A program made the position numbers and the translations under genes. The notes beneath the pieces are model-generated. The model saw only the letters and a list, made by a program, of their open reading frames with translations. It searched no databases and had not been told where the DNA came from. From Gilvimarinus gilvus (GTDB lineage Bacteria > Pseudomonadota > Gammaproteobacteria > Pseudomonadales > Cellvibrionaceae): 64,000 nt of DNA. Positions 1 through 8,513 of this stretch are shown piece after piece. Location: contig NZ_JAULRU010000319.1 of the NCBI RefSeq assembly GCF_030518155.1, forward strand, positions 62,001 through 126,000, given 5' to 3'. Within the stretch, counting starts at the first letter, position 1; each line of letters begins with the position of its first letter.

Positions 1-110
1 GCCAAACGGCCCACCGTTTCTTCTGGCGTGCTGGATTTAAACTGACCAGCACAGCCAGCAACAATAAGCGTCGCAAACAATAAAGAAACAACACCAATAT
101 TCTTTTGCAT
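1..110 (-). CDS. Small lipoprotein, 3' end outside window (partial)
   Basis: Only the first 36 codons are present; the gene runs off the left edge. They encode a lipoprotein signal peptide with a hydrophobic stretch ending in the lipobox LIVAGC (Cys20), so the product is probably anchored in the outer or inner membrane. The mature start is polar (QFKSSTPEETV). It lies 18 bases after the gspD stop codon on the same strand, so it may be the last gene of the secretion operon. The function cannot be judged from this fragment. A role as pilotin (GspS) is possible only by position. Confidence 0.6.
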   Translation of the reverse strand, partial: MQKNIGVVSLLFATLIVAGCAGQFKSSTPEETVGRL

Positions 111-128
111 AAAAAATCTCACAATTAT

Positions 129-2321
129 TTACTCGTTAACTAATCTACTAGAGTCTATCGACTGTTCAAAAGCCTCCAAACCCTTCATGCGACTGCGCAT
201 TTCTTTTGTCACATCTCGGAGATCCTGGTCTGTTTTCATCACATGAGGAGTGATTATAACTAGCAGTTCCTGCCGTTCTTCTTCAATAGTGGTTCCACCA
301 AACATCCAACCAATTAAGGGCAAATCACTAAAGAAAGGCAATCCACTCTTAGCCGAGCTTTCTGTGTCACTGATAAGTCCGCCCAAAATAACAGATTCAC
401 CGGACCGTACAGCCACCTTACTTTGAATGGAGCGCTCAAAAAACGATGGATTTCCAGCGGCTCCTGGCGCCCCTTGGTTTTGATTAGAGACCGACTGCTG
501 TATTTCCATGGTCACCAACCCGCCAGCATTCACCGAAGGAGTAACGTCTAACTGCACACCGGTATCACGATACGTTACATTTTGAGTAGAACCATAGTCT
601 CCGGCCGTTGTGCTAGACAAAACCGCCGTTGAATTACCCACCTGAATAGATGCAGACTGGTTGTCCAACACCATAAGCGACGGCGTGGATAAGACCTTCA
701 ATAAATTTTTTCCGGCCAACACATTCAAAACAGCCTGAATGCTGCCAATTGAATTGGTAAACGCGTAGCCAAAGTTAGGGATTGAGCCAGAAAATTCACC
801 GCTGCCATCTACATTAAACCCAACATTGCCCACTCCCGAGCGGCCACCATTAAACTCATTATCAAAATACCACTCCAAGCCGTATTCTAAATTATCGGTA
901 AGCCTCACCTCTATGATACTTGCCTCAATTAGTATTTGTGAGGGCATAATATCAAGACTTTTTAAGGCTGACGAAATCTTTTTATACTCTGTACTGGTCG
1001 CATAGATTAACAATGAATTATTAACTTGGTCTGCGACAATTTTAGCCGTATCACCAAAAGAATAACTTGATGCACCGGAAGCTGTACTATTGCGATGTCG
1101 GTTGCTGGATTGTGACGCTGCCCCAGCCGCACCCGTTGTACTTCCTGCATCGGAAGTAAGAGAGGAAGGCGTCAGCCCTGGCGAAACACCTCGGCCAGAT
1201 TGTCGACTTAAAGAGCCTGAACCTCCAGTGCCGCCAAAGACACTACTGATCAAGTGTGCCAAGTGATCGGCATTACCATTTTGCACTTCGTACACATACA
1301 GCTGAGGTTCAGCACCAGACTCAGGCGCTTTATCGAGCTTTTCAATCCAATCACCTACTCTTTTTAAGTAAGCTTTTTTCGGTGTTACTACCAATATACT
1401 GCCCAATGATTCTAGCGGTATGGTGTTGACCAATCCGCTTAGTTGCTCCTCGCCTCCGGAAGCCATAGAAGACATAACAGAGGTGAGTGCTGAAAGAATT
1501 TCCTCCACTGAGCTGTACTCGACCGGGAATATGCCCACCGACATACCACTCAACACATCAACATCGAACATTTCGACAATATCTAACCAGCCATCCATCT
1601 GACCTCTGGTGCCGGCCAATATTAGCAAGTTACGAACACCGTCCACACGTATAAAGGCCGTCTCAGGGGCAACCGGTGTGAGAATATCGACCATTTCCTG
1701 TGCACCGATATGCTCTAAAGGCACAATGACGTTACTAAAGCCCGCACCGGTGTCATTTAAGTTGTTATACCTAGGCATACGCCTATTTGCATTTTCAGCT
1801 GCGGTAATCACATAACGAGCAGCGTTGCCACCACGAATCATGACCAAGCCGTTTTCTCGTAAAAAGGCCTCAACAATCATCAATAATTCATCGCGATCGA
1901 TCGGCCCGCGCGAGCGCAGAGTAACCGTGCCAGTAACAGGGGTTTCTATGATGTAGTCTAATCCCAGTATGTCTCCCAATACACCATGAATGACATCTTC
2001 CAGTGGAGATGCATCAAAGTTAACCATTACTGCATTTCCTGAAATGGCAATGGGGCTTCGGGCTTCAGGGGCTTTATAAAGGCGTCCGCTCCCGGGGTAT
2101 AAATCCGGCTCCCTGCGTTGGTCTTGCCCGTCGCCCTTAAGGTTAGCCTTATCAGCGCCAAATACTTGTGCCTGTTCAGCCTCTTCTGTTTGCTCGCTTA
2201 CAGTTGTACCCTCTTCAACACCCAAATCCACTGATTTTTGCCAAGGCGTCGCGCAACCAACCAACAGCAGGCTCATCAAACATGCGGAGCTTTTAAACAT
2301 CACCCAGGTTACTCTATTCAT
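129..2321 (-). CDS. gspD: Type II secretion system secretin GspD
   Basis: Outer-membrane secretin, the exit channel for folded exoproteins. It has 730 residues. The start is a lipoprotein signal peptide with lipobox LLVGC (Cys23), as in XpsD, so the subunit is probably lipidated and may need no separate pilotin. N0 domain at about residues 95-165 (VNFDASPLEDVIHGVLG), then N1-N3 repeats. A Gly/Ser-rich insertion of about 60 residues (about 365-425) interrupts N3. The C-terminal secretin domain (about 500-700) contains the family signature LPFFSDLPLIGWMFGG. It is the last gsp gene, 19 bases after the N/C-like gene. Confidence 0.97.
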   Translation of the reverse strand: MNRVTWVMFKSSACLMSLLLVGCATPWQKSVDLGVEEGTTVSEQTEEAEQAQVFGADKANLKGDGQDQRREPDLYPGSGRLYKAPEARSPIAISGNAVMVNFDASPLEDVIHGVLGDILGLDYIIETPVTGTVTLRSRGPIDRDELLMIVEAFLRENGLVMIRGGNAARYVITAAENANRRMPRYNNLNDTGAGFSNVIVPLEHIGAQEMVDILTPVAPETAFIRVDGVRNLLILAGTRGQMDGWLDIVEMFDVDVLSGMSVGIFPVEYSSVEEILSALTSVMSSMASGGEEQLSGLVNTIPLESLGSILVVTPKKAYLKRVGDWIEKLDKAPESGAEPQLYVYEVQNGNADHLAHLISSVFGGTGGSGSLSRQSGRGVSPGLTPSSLTSDAGSTTGAAGAASQSSNRHRNSTASGASSYSFGDTAKIVADQVNNSLLIYATSTEYKKISSALKSLDIMPSQILIEASIIEVRLTDNLEYGLEWYFDNEFNGGRSGVGNVGFNVDGSGEFSGSIPNFGYAFTNSIGSIQAVLNVLAGKNLLKVLSTPSLMVLDNQSASIQVGNSTAVLSSTTAGDYGSTQNVTYRDTGVQLDVTPSVNAGGLVTMEIQQSVSNQNQGAPGAAGNPSFFERSIQSKVAVRSGESVILGGLISDTESSAKSGLPFFSDLPLIGWMFGGTTIEEERQELLVIITPHVMKTDQDLRDVTKEMRSRMKGLEAFEQSIDSSRLVNE

Positions 2322-2340
2322 TCAAAATCTCTCGTCAACC

Positions 2341-2949
2341 TTAGTTGTCGTTGTTAAATTCAGTATATTCACGTGGCCAGCTTGGCGAAATATCTACCTT
2401 GGGATACATCAGGAGACTCTCTCTGACGACGTTATCTGTGTTTTGTGTTGCGGACTCTACAAAACGCGCTCCGTCACCAATGACCTCTTCCAAAGTCCAA
2501 CCTGCCAAGCTTTCACCAATACGCAGCCGATACATCTTGCCTTTGTAGTTGATGTTTACCACACTGCTCTCGCTTGCACCTAGGACACCGAGGAGCTCAA
2601 ACGATTCAACGTTGCGATTCACTTTCTTAGGCGCGGGCTTTGCTCTCCCTACTTTGACAATTTCTGGCGGCGGGCGACGCTCCGGCCAAAACAGCGGCCG
2701 CTCAATCAGTATGCCATCATGTTCTGTCGTTTTAACCGTATTCGCAAAAACAACGGGCCGCAGAATCTTGCCATCAGGCTGCCTTATACCCACCTTTGTT
2801 TTCACGCTATACATAGCGACGAACAGAAGTACCCAAACAACGGAGACAAGCACGGCAACTACCGCCAGCCACTTTATTTTGTCAAAAACAGAAAGTGAAC
2901 TTAGCGAATATTTAAAGTCGCTTAATGTGAAGCTAGAACTTCTACTCAT
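2341..2949 (-). CDS. Type II secretion inner-membrane protein, GspN/GspC-like
   Basis: Predicted bitopic inner-membrane protein linking the assembly platform to the secretin. ATG at 2949 overlaps the gspM stop by 8 bases. An upstream in-frame TTG would add two residues. After a short cytoplasmic tail there is one membrane segment at about residues 28-48, then a linker with RPLFWPERRP, a motif I associate with XpsN/GspN-type proteins. An HR-like segment follows (ELLGVLGA to RIGESLAGW). There is no PDZ or coiled-coil end as in long GspC. Its position between gspM and gspD matches xpsN, and no separate gspC is present. The symbol is left blank because N and C naming overlaps here. Confidence 0.82.
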   Translation of the reverse strand: MSRSSSFTLSDFKYSLSSLSVFDKIKWLAVVAVLVSVVWVLLFVAMYSVKTKVGIRQPDGKILRPVVFANTVKTTEHDGILIERPLFWPERRPPPEIVKVGRAKPAPKKVNRNVESFELLGVLGASESSVVNINYKGKMYRLRIGESLAGWTLEEVIGDGARFVESATQNTDNVVRESLLMYPKVDISPSWPREYTEFNNDN

Positions 2950-3499
2950 GATCAAATTTCATACTGTAAAGCTGTATCCGCACTTCAATCTCCTGCGAAG
3001 TATCTTTGCCTCTGCGCCGTTTAGGCTGGACATCTAAACTTTCTACAATCACTAAAGGGCGTGCCTGAGACAACTTGCGCAATGTCTCTTCCAGTTGTTC
3101 TAGTTCGCCTTCTGCATTAATTGTCAATCCTACGCGTGTAAGCCCTTCCAGTTCTTTCGCCGGTCTTATTCCGCTTCCACTCACTGTCAGCCCTGAAGAT
3201 GAAAACATTGAACGCAAATTCTGCTGCATGCGTACAGCTATCGCGTTGGCATCCTCGTCCGTATACATAAATTCAGTTAAGTAGTCGCTAACCCTGGATT
3301 CAGCCTGGCGGATATCACCTTCAGACTGCAACATGCCTTGTAATCTCGCCACTCGGGGCATCATGTCTGACACCTGAGCCCGGTAAAGCAAAAAATTTGT
3401 AAAACAATACAGAAACAATACCAATGCTGCCGCTAAAATGGCGGCAAAGGTACCGTAAACTAGCCATTGGGCCCTAGTCAGACTTTTAATGCTCTTCAT
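2942..3499 (-). CDS. gspM: Type II secretion system protein GspM (GspMb type)
   Basis: Inner-membrane platform protein that partners GspL. It has 185 residues: one N-terminal membrane segment (about 15-37), a short coiled stretch, and a periplasmic ferredoxin-like domain (about 80-185). The TRVGLTINAEGELEQLEETLRKL region resembles the PilO/GspM fold. ATG overlaps the gspL stop as ATGA, indicating translational coupling. Sequence conservation is low in this family, so the call rests on size, topology and position between gspL and the N/C-like gene. Confidence 0.88.
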   Translation of the reverse strand: MKSIKSLTRAQWLVYGTFAAILAAALVLFLYCFTNFLLYRAQVSDMMPRVARLQGMLQSEGDIRQAESRVSDYLTEFMYTDEDANAIAVRMQQNLRSMFSSSGLTVSGSGIRPAKELEGLTRVGLTINAEGELEQLEETLRKLSQARPLVIVESLDVQPKRRRGKDTSQEIEVRIQLYSMKFDHE

Positions 3500-4512
3500 T
3501 TTTTTTCCTCTAGCGAGGAAAACGTCAATTCTATCTGAAAGCGCTCAAGGTCCCGATTCCCAATTTTACGAAACCCAGAGGTTGCTCTTACCTTCTCGAA
3601 ATATGGCTGCTGCGACAAATACTGCATCATCGCTGCGGCGTTGACAGCAGTACCTTGTATTTCCACTACCGATCCACGCTGGCTATAGTCGCTTAGCCAA
3701 ACATCATCCGCCAACAAATACGTCAAAAGGTTTAATGCCTGTAAAGGCTGAACATCAGATTGCAACAGGCCATTTAGGTCGTCAATCAGCTTATTTTTTT
3801 TCGCAAGACTGCCACGCAATGAGGCTATCTCACCGGCTTCTAGTCTAACCTCACTGTAAGCTTCCTCTACATACGCCAATTGTTGTAGCTTATAAAAAAC
3901 CGGCGTAATACAAACCACAAGAAAGGCTAGCGCAATACAGGCACACATCACGGCAAGCTTCTTCAAACGCCCTGAATAACGTTTGTTTCTTTGCGTCTCA
4001 GCGAAACCTTCAATCACTACATATTGGCTCCCGACCTGCGCCCAAATTTCTAACGGGTCATCACCCAGCGCTGGGGTACCGTGGACATATTCCATAACGG
4101 CGCTGGTAGAGACAATCACAAGCGCCACGACAATGACCGAACCGGTATTTTCCATAACTTGCCAACCAGTGGCTGTATCCTCTGGGGCAAATGGACTACT
4201 GGCAATGACTTCCGCCGCCACTACTTGAGATAAATTGGCATGAGCACTTCTGGGCAATCGAATCTGGCGATCGAGAACCAGTTCCTGTGGCAGCAGTAAG
4301 GCACATGCCTGTGTATCTGCCGCACCGGAACCGATACTTTGACTAACGACTTCACCCTGCTTCAATTCAAGAAGCTCTACGGGCTCGTCTAACAACGAAC
4401 GGATACGAGCGCCCTGCTGCCAGAACACCTCGCGCCATGCGGCAATATACTCTTGCCACATTCCCTTTAAATCAACACCAAACAAAACCCACTGGTGGCT
4501 ATTCGTTGCCAT
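3496..4512 (-). CDS. gspL: Type II secretion system protein GspL (PilN-like)
   Basis: Platform protein that couples the GspE ATPase to the periplasmic pseudopilus machinery. The 338 residues show an N-terminal cytoplasmic actin-like/GspL half (about 1-175), a single membrane helix (about 187-207) and a periplasmic PilN/ferredoxin-like domain (about 210-338) with a coiled coil directly after the membrane. At 338 residues it is shorter than typical enterobacterial GspL (about 400) and closer in style to XpsL. It overlaps gspK by 14 bases. Confidence 0.9.
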   Translation of the reverse strand: MATNSHQWVLFGVDLKGMWQEYIAAWREVFWQQGARIRSLLDEPVELLELKQGEVVSQSIGSGAADTQACALLLPQELVLDRQIRLPRSAHANLSQVVAAEVIASSPFAPEDTATGWQVMENTGSVIVVALVIVSTSAVMEYVHGTPALGDDPLEIWAQVGSQYVVIEGFAETQRNKRYSGRLKKLAVMCACIALAFLVVCITPVFYKLQQLAYVEEAYSEVRLEAGEIASLRGSLAKKNKLIDDLNGLLQSDVQPLQALNLLTYLLADDVWLSDYSQRGSVVEIQGTAVNAAAMMQYLSQQPYFEKVRATSGFRKIGNRDLERFQIELTFSSLEEKK

Positions 4513-5359
4513 ATTTTTCCAAGCTATTAAACTGTAATGTATTTACGGCCTTAACGGGAAGCCTGCGGGCGACTTGCCAACCAGTCACGCCATTGCCAGG
4601 CTCCATCCAAACGGAGCGTTCAAATATCCGCCCTGAAGGCATTTTCACCCGAGCATCTACACGTGTTAGGCTCCTCGCTATCCTGACCCCCGAAAATGCA
4701 TCTGGTTCAGTGCTGGTCTGATTTTCCATCCATAATTCAATAGCGCCTGGGTCACTCGCGGCTACAATTTTCACTACTTCTGCTGGGGCCTGCTCAAGGT
4801 TCACCGTTTTGCTACCCTGAGCACCTGAGTGGAGAACGGGCCGTACAGCCTCATACACCTCCCGGGTGATTCCGGGTACCGACATAAGGTCCTCCATTAC
4901 CGCAATCCCTTTATACTCACCCTGAGATCGCTCAGGAACTTCAGCCGCTAATAAGGTGCGCCACTGTACCACAGAATCTGCCAGCTCGGCCGCCCGAGGC
5001 AACTCAACATGAGCCATAATGTGAAACATTTGAGTTAGCAAGTCCTTACTCGCATCACGCACACTTATCAGGGAGTCAAAGGGCACTGCACGGACATTAA
5101 TCAGTGATTCCGCCAGCTGGTATTGCCTGAGGTATAGAGGCTGGTCCTCGGGCGAAGTAACCAGTATCAATTGCGCCGCCCCGTCGCCCAGCGCCTCACT
5201 TTTAGCTCGCTCTACCACCAGCCGGGTAAACCGGATATCTGTTTTCGCCAACATAGCTAAGGAGCTAACCAGCAGCGTGAGGGCCGCAACAAACCATAGC
5301 AAAATAGCCAGTGCAACACCTTTTTGCTTGGTATAACGATTTCCGTCGTGGCGCGCCAT
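4499..5359 (-). CDS. gspK: Type II secretion minor pseudopilin GspK
   Basis: Minor pseudopilin thought to cap the pseudopilus tip with GspI and GspJ. It has 286 residues. A prepilin-type leader ends in QKG, followed by VALAILLWFVAALTLL. Residue 5 after the cleavage glycine is not Glu, a known GspK peculiarity (as in XcpX). The large extracytoplasmic domain (about 40-286) includes the helix-hairpin-helix-like SAM segment VPGITREVYEAVRP. The start codon overlaps the gspJ stop by one base. Confidence 0.92.
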   Translation of the reverse strand: MARHDGNRYTKQKGVALAILLWFVAALTLLVSSLAMLAKTDIRFTRLVVERAKSEALGDGAAQLILVTSPEDQPLYLRQYQLAESLINVRAVPFDSLISVRDASKDLLTQMFHIMAHVELPRAAELADSVVQWRTLLAAEVPERSQGEYKGIAVMEDLMSVPGITREVYEAVRPVLHSGAQGSKTVNLEQAPAEVVKIVAASDPGAIELWMENQTSTEPDAFSGVRIARSLTRVDARVKMPSGRIFERSVWMEPGNGVTGWQVARRLPVKAVNTLQFNSLEKYGNE

Positions 5360-5940
5360 TACCAGCCCCTAACCGGAATGATTAATTCGGGCCAATAACG
5401 ACCACTCACTTTTAGCGCAATCTTTACAAATCCGGGCGGGTACTGCTCTGCATTCCTGTTCCACTGCTCCTGCCAGGGGGAATAGCGATCCTTACGATAG
5501 CTGACCGTAAAATCCTCAACCTTATCCGCCAGCAAATACGCCTCTTCCTCTCCCCATATTACAAAATTGATGCCCTCGCGCAACTGCAACCACAGCTTGT
5601 CTTGGTCTCGACTTATACGCATAGCGAAAAGTCCTCCCTGCTGGCCCGGAATAGGCATAGGCGAGGCGAAAATAAGTTCGTTAGCCTCGCCGTAGAAGTA
5701 ATGTCCCTCTGAGCGACCGAACATAAACATAGGCACAGGCTTGGCCTGCATAAGCAAGCGCCGTATAAATCCATTTACCGCTCTTAGCTCAGCGTTATTA
5801 TCGGCGCGATGCTCCAATTTGGTTTGCGTGAGTGCTAGTGTGCGCATTCCAGTCAAGGTTGCCATTACAACTAACGACAAGATGGTCAAAGCAACCACCA
5901 TTTCAATCAGGGTAAACCCTTTGTGGCTATTCATTGGCAT
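5359..5940 (-). CDS. gspJ: Type II secretion minor pseudopilin GspJ
   Basis: Minor pseudopilin of the tip complex. Prepilin leader MPMNSHKG is followed by FTLIEMVVALTILSLVVMA, with the conserved Phe1 and Glu5, and cleavage is expected after Gly8 by a prepilin peptidase encoded elsewhere. A C-terminal globular domain of about 150 residues follows (193 residues in total, normal for the family). It overlaps gspI by 14 bases and gspK by one, so the genes are translated as a coupled set. Confidence 0.94.
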   Translation of the reverse strand: MPMNSHKGFTLIEMVVALTILSLVVMATLTGMRTLALTQTKLEHRADNNAELRAVNGFIRRLLMQAKPVPMFMFGRSEGHYFYGEANELIFASPMPIPGQQGGLFAMRISRDQDKLWLQLREGINFVIWGEEEAYLLADKVEDFTVSYRKDRYSPWQEQWNRNAEQYPPGFVKIALKVSGRYWPELIIPVRGW

Positions 5941-6313
5941 CCACTCGCGCCTCGGGCACCACTGAATTTAAGACAAACTTTCTGCCACCAGAACCTTGCC
6001 CCCACTGAACCTCAACATCGATTCGATATAGCATTAAAGGATCGCCATTGACGTCACTAAGGGGGGCCGTCTGCACTGACCAGCGATATCCATCCGCCGT
6101 TTCGCTCCGCGTGTTCACACCGCCTTGTGGAACTAGGCTATTTTCAGCCAATAGCGACTGAGCTATGGTCACTGCGTAGGCATAATCTTCGCCAACAGCG
6201 ACACTTCGCACTGAACCGCCCGCTGACTGATATAACATCCCAAAAGATATACCTAGAATGGCAACAGCCACGAGCATTTCCAAAAGGGAAAAGCCCTTAT
6301 GGTGCAATCGCAT
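5927..6313 (-). CDS. gspI: Type II secretion minor pseudopilin GspI
   Basis: Minor pseudopilin, nucleator of the tip complex with J and K. Short leader MRLHHKG, then FSLLEMLVAVAILGISFGML with Phe1 and Glu5 after the cleavage site. The total of 128 residues is typical of GspI. The globular end is small and beta-rich (VEVQWGQGSGGRKFVL). It overlaps gspH by 17 bases and gspJ by 14 bases. Confidence 0.94.
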   Translation of the reverse strand: MRLHHKGFSLLEMLVAVAILGISFGMLYQSAGGSVRSVAVGEDYAYAVTIAQSLLAENSLVPQGGVNTRSETADGYRWSVQTAPLSDVNGDPLMLYRIDVEVQWGQGSGGRKFVLNSVVPEARVDANE

Positions 6314-6755
6314 GCTGCTTTACCTCACCCAGAAGCCAGCCAACTTCCAACCGCACTCCCGAGTCGTCGGAGCGCAATACATCGATATTACCCCCAGTGG
6401 AGGTGCCATCAGAGTAAAAGCGCAATACTCCCGTGTTGCCATTTATTTCATACTCTTGAGCACTAACAACCTCAAGGCGCAACTCATCGGGCAGATAATA
6501 TTTTTCGTCTGAGTCTAACCTCAGCCAGCGCTCGCGAGGGTTGACTAGCACACTGGCATAAGGCGCCCCACTCAAGGCCCGCAGTTTTGCCGACTCCAAC
6601 ATTGTTCGCACTTCTCGCACCGCGCTGCGATAAGACATACTTTGGTATATCTTGGATGCAGCGGGCACAGAAACAGCAACCAACATGGCAGCAATAGAGA
6701 TCGCCACCATTACTTCGATTAACGTAAAACCAAGTTGCCTATACCGCTTATGCAT
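6297..6755 (-). CDS. gspH: Type II secretion minor pseudopilin GspH
   Basis: Minor pseudopilin that joins the tip complex to the GspG shaft. The start is set at the ATG giving MHKRYRQLG and then FTLIEVMVAISIAAMLVAVS. A longer TTG start at 6782 would overlap gspG and add nine hydrophobic residues before the leader, which is less plausible. The product has 152 residues. The globular domain contains the GspH/FimT-like region (RTMLESAKLRALSGAPYASV and a following beta-sandwich). It lies 14 bases after gspG and overlaps gspI by 17. Confidence 0.9.
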   Translation of the reverse strand: MHKRYRQLGFTLIEVMVAISIAAMLVAVSVPAASKIYQSMSYRSAVREVRTMLESAKLRALSGAPYASVLVNPRERWLRLDSDEKYYLPDELRLEVVSAQEYEINGNTGVLRFYSDGTSTGGNIDVLRSDDSGVRLEVGWLLGEVKQHAIAP

Positions 6756-6769
6756 ATAGAGCTGAAGGA

Positions 6770-7192
6770 CTACAGCTGCCAATTACCGACATCGGCGGCA
6801 TCACCTTCACCACCCGGCTTACCATCGGAACCCAGCGAGTAAATATCTACATCAGCGTGCTCCCCGGGTGATTTATACTGATAATCGCGATTCCAGGGGT
6901 CCTGAGGTATTTCATTACGACGCAAGTAAGGACCATTCCATCCCGCTACCTGACCTGGGTTACTCACTAATGCTTCCAAGCCATGCTCACTGCGAGGAAA
7001 CTCACCGGTATCCAGCATGTAAATTTCCAGCGCCTGCTCAAAATCTCGAATTTGTACTTTGGCGGTGTCGCTTTTTGCACCACTAAGCTGATTCAGAACT
7101 TTAGGCCCAACTAAACCGGCCAACAGGCCAATGATCGCCAGCACCACCAATAGCTCTACCAACGTAAAGCCTGATTGTTTTGTATTTTTCAT
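6770..7192 (-). CDS. gspG: Type II secretion major pseudopilin GspG
   Basis: Major subunit of the pseudopilus that pushes substrates through the secretin. It has 140 residues. Leader MKNTKQSG, then FTLVELLVVLAIIGLLAGLVG. The C-terminal region DPWNRDYQYKSPGEHADVD followed by SLGSDGKPGGEGDAADVGNW carries the acidic residues that form the conserved calcium site in GspG. A ribosome-binding site (AGGTAGAG) lies just upstream of the ATG. The gap to gspF is only 34 bases. Confidence 0.97.
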   Translation of the reverse strand: MKNTKQSGFTLVELLVVLAIIGLLAGLVGPKVLNQLSGAKSDTAKVQIRDFEQALEIYMLDTGEFPRSEHGLEALVSNPGQVAGWNGPYLRRNEIPQDPWNRDYQYKSPGEHADVDIYSLGSDGKPGGEGDAADVGNWQL

Positions 7193-7226
7193 AACACTCT
7201 ACCTATATTTCAAGTATGCCGACCGA

Positions 7227-8435
7227 TCAGACCGCCAAATCATTAACCGACAAAATACCCATTAAAATGGCCACAATTATAAAACCAATCATACCGCCCA
7301 TAGTTAAAATCAAAATAGGCTCTAACAAAGTAAGACTGCGCTTGATACCAGAGGAAACCTCATCATCATAAACTTTCGCCAACTCAAGCAACATCTCGTC
7401 AAGCTGCCCTGACTCTTCACCTACACGCACCATTTGAATCATAAGCGGAGAAAACATATCGGCCTCAATGAGCGCTTTAGAGATCCGCCCTCCCTTTTTC
7501 ACTTCAGGAGCCAGTGCCGCCAATGCAGAGTGTACATGCACGTTGCCAACGGTACCTACGGCAATCTTTAACGACTGCAGGAGTGAGACACCGCTGGACA
7601 ACAAAGTTCCCATTGTTCGGGAAAAACGAGCGACTTCATACTTAAAAACCACGCCGCCAAGTACTGGCAATTTAAGCAAGAAATTATCGAGCCAATTGCG
7701 CCCTGGCTCAGTTCTTAACCAACGCCGCAATGCATATATAAAAAGACCTGAGAACAGCACAATCCATATGCCATTATTTTTAATAGCCTCCCCCCCCGCA
7801 ATAACCATTTCGGTTAACAGCGGTAAAGACTCGCCCATATCGGAGAACAGCGCATCAAATTGGGGAACCACAAAGCCAAGCATGACCAATACGGAAATCA
7901 GCGCAACAACAGCCAAAATGGCTGGGTATATCATGGCGGAGACCACACCAGAGCGCACTTCTTTGATTCGCTCCAGCTGCTCGCTCAGACGGTTAAGCAC
8001 CTGGGCCAAGTTACCACTGGCTTCACCAGAGCGCACCATACTAATGTAAAACTCATCAAATTGAGCCGGATGCTCCGCCAACGCCTGACTAAAACCCTTG
8101 CCCGACTTAACTGTGTTTAATACACCGGTGAGTACAGTTCTGACATTGTCGTGTGTACTCATATCCAGCAGAACTTTCAGAGCCTTATCAATTGGCAACC
8201 CTGCCCGTAACAATACGGCCAATTCGCTGGTGAAAGACAGCACCTGTTTTTGGCCAAAACCGCCGCCGCGGCTCCTGACCGCAGCGCTTTGCACACCGCC
8301 AGAAAGAGAAAGCACCACCAAACCCTGACTACGTAGCTCACGTGCGGCTAAATCCTCGGTTCCAGCATCCAATGAGCCTTCTACCAAGGAGCCGTCGCGC
8401 TTGGCTGCTTTATACGAATAACCTGGCATAAACAT
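7227..8435 (-). CDS. gspF: Type II secretion inner-membrane platform protein GspF
   Basis: Polytopic platform protein at the base of the pseudopilus. It has 402 residues, the standard length, with two homologous GspF/PilC cytoplasmic helical domains (about 68-190 and 270-393). Each contains the ARxxRxxxxLxxSGxxxxxAL-type pattern (FSRTMGTLLSSGVSLLQSLK in the second half). Three membrane segments are visible at about 168-192, 220-240 and 373-395. An AAGG motif sits 5 bases before the ATG at 8435; a second in-frame ATG lies two codons in. Confidence 0.96.
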   Translation of the reverse strand: MFMPGYSYKAAKRDGSLVEGSLDAGTEDLAARELRSQGLVVLSLSGGVQSAAVRSRGGGFGQKQVLSFTSELAVLLRAGLPIDKALKVLLDMSTHDNVRTVLTGVLNTVKSGKGFSQALAEHPAQFDEFYISMVRSGEASGNLAQVLNRLSEQLERIKEVRSGVVSAMIYPAILAVVALISVLVMLGFVVPQFDALFSDMGESLPLLTEMVIAGGEAIKNNGIWIVLFSGLFIYALRRWLRTEPGRNWLDNFLLKLPVLGGVVFKYEVARFSRTMGTLLSSGVSLLQSLKIAVGTVGNVHVHSALAALAPEVKKGGRISKALIEADMFSPLMIQMVRVGEESGQLDEMLLELAKVYDDEVSSGIKRSLTLLEPILILTMGGMIGFIIVAILMGILSVNDLAV

Positions 8436-8513
8436 TTCGACCTTAGGCCGCCACAGTGTTTAATCGATAGAGTTAATAGTGGGCGTCTAACACCCGTGAT
8501 CAAGGCTTGCCGG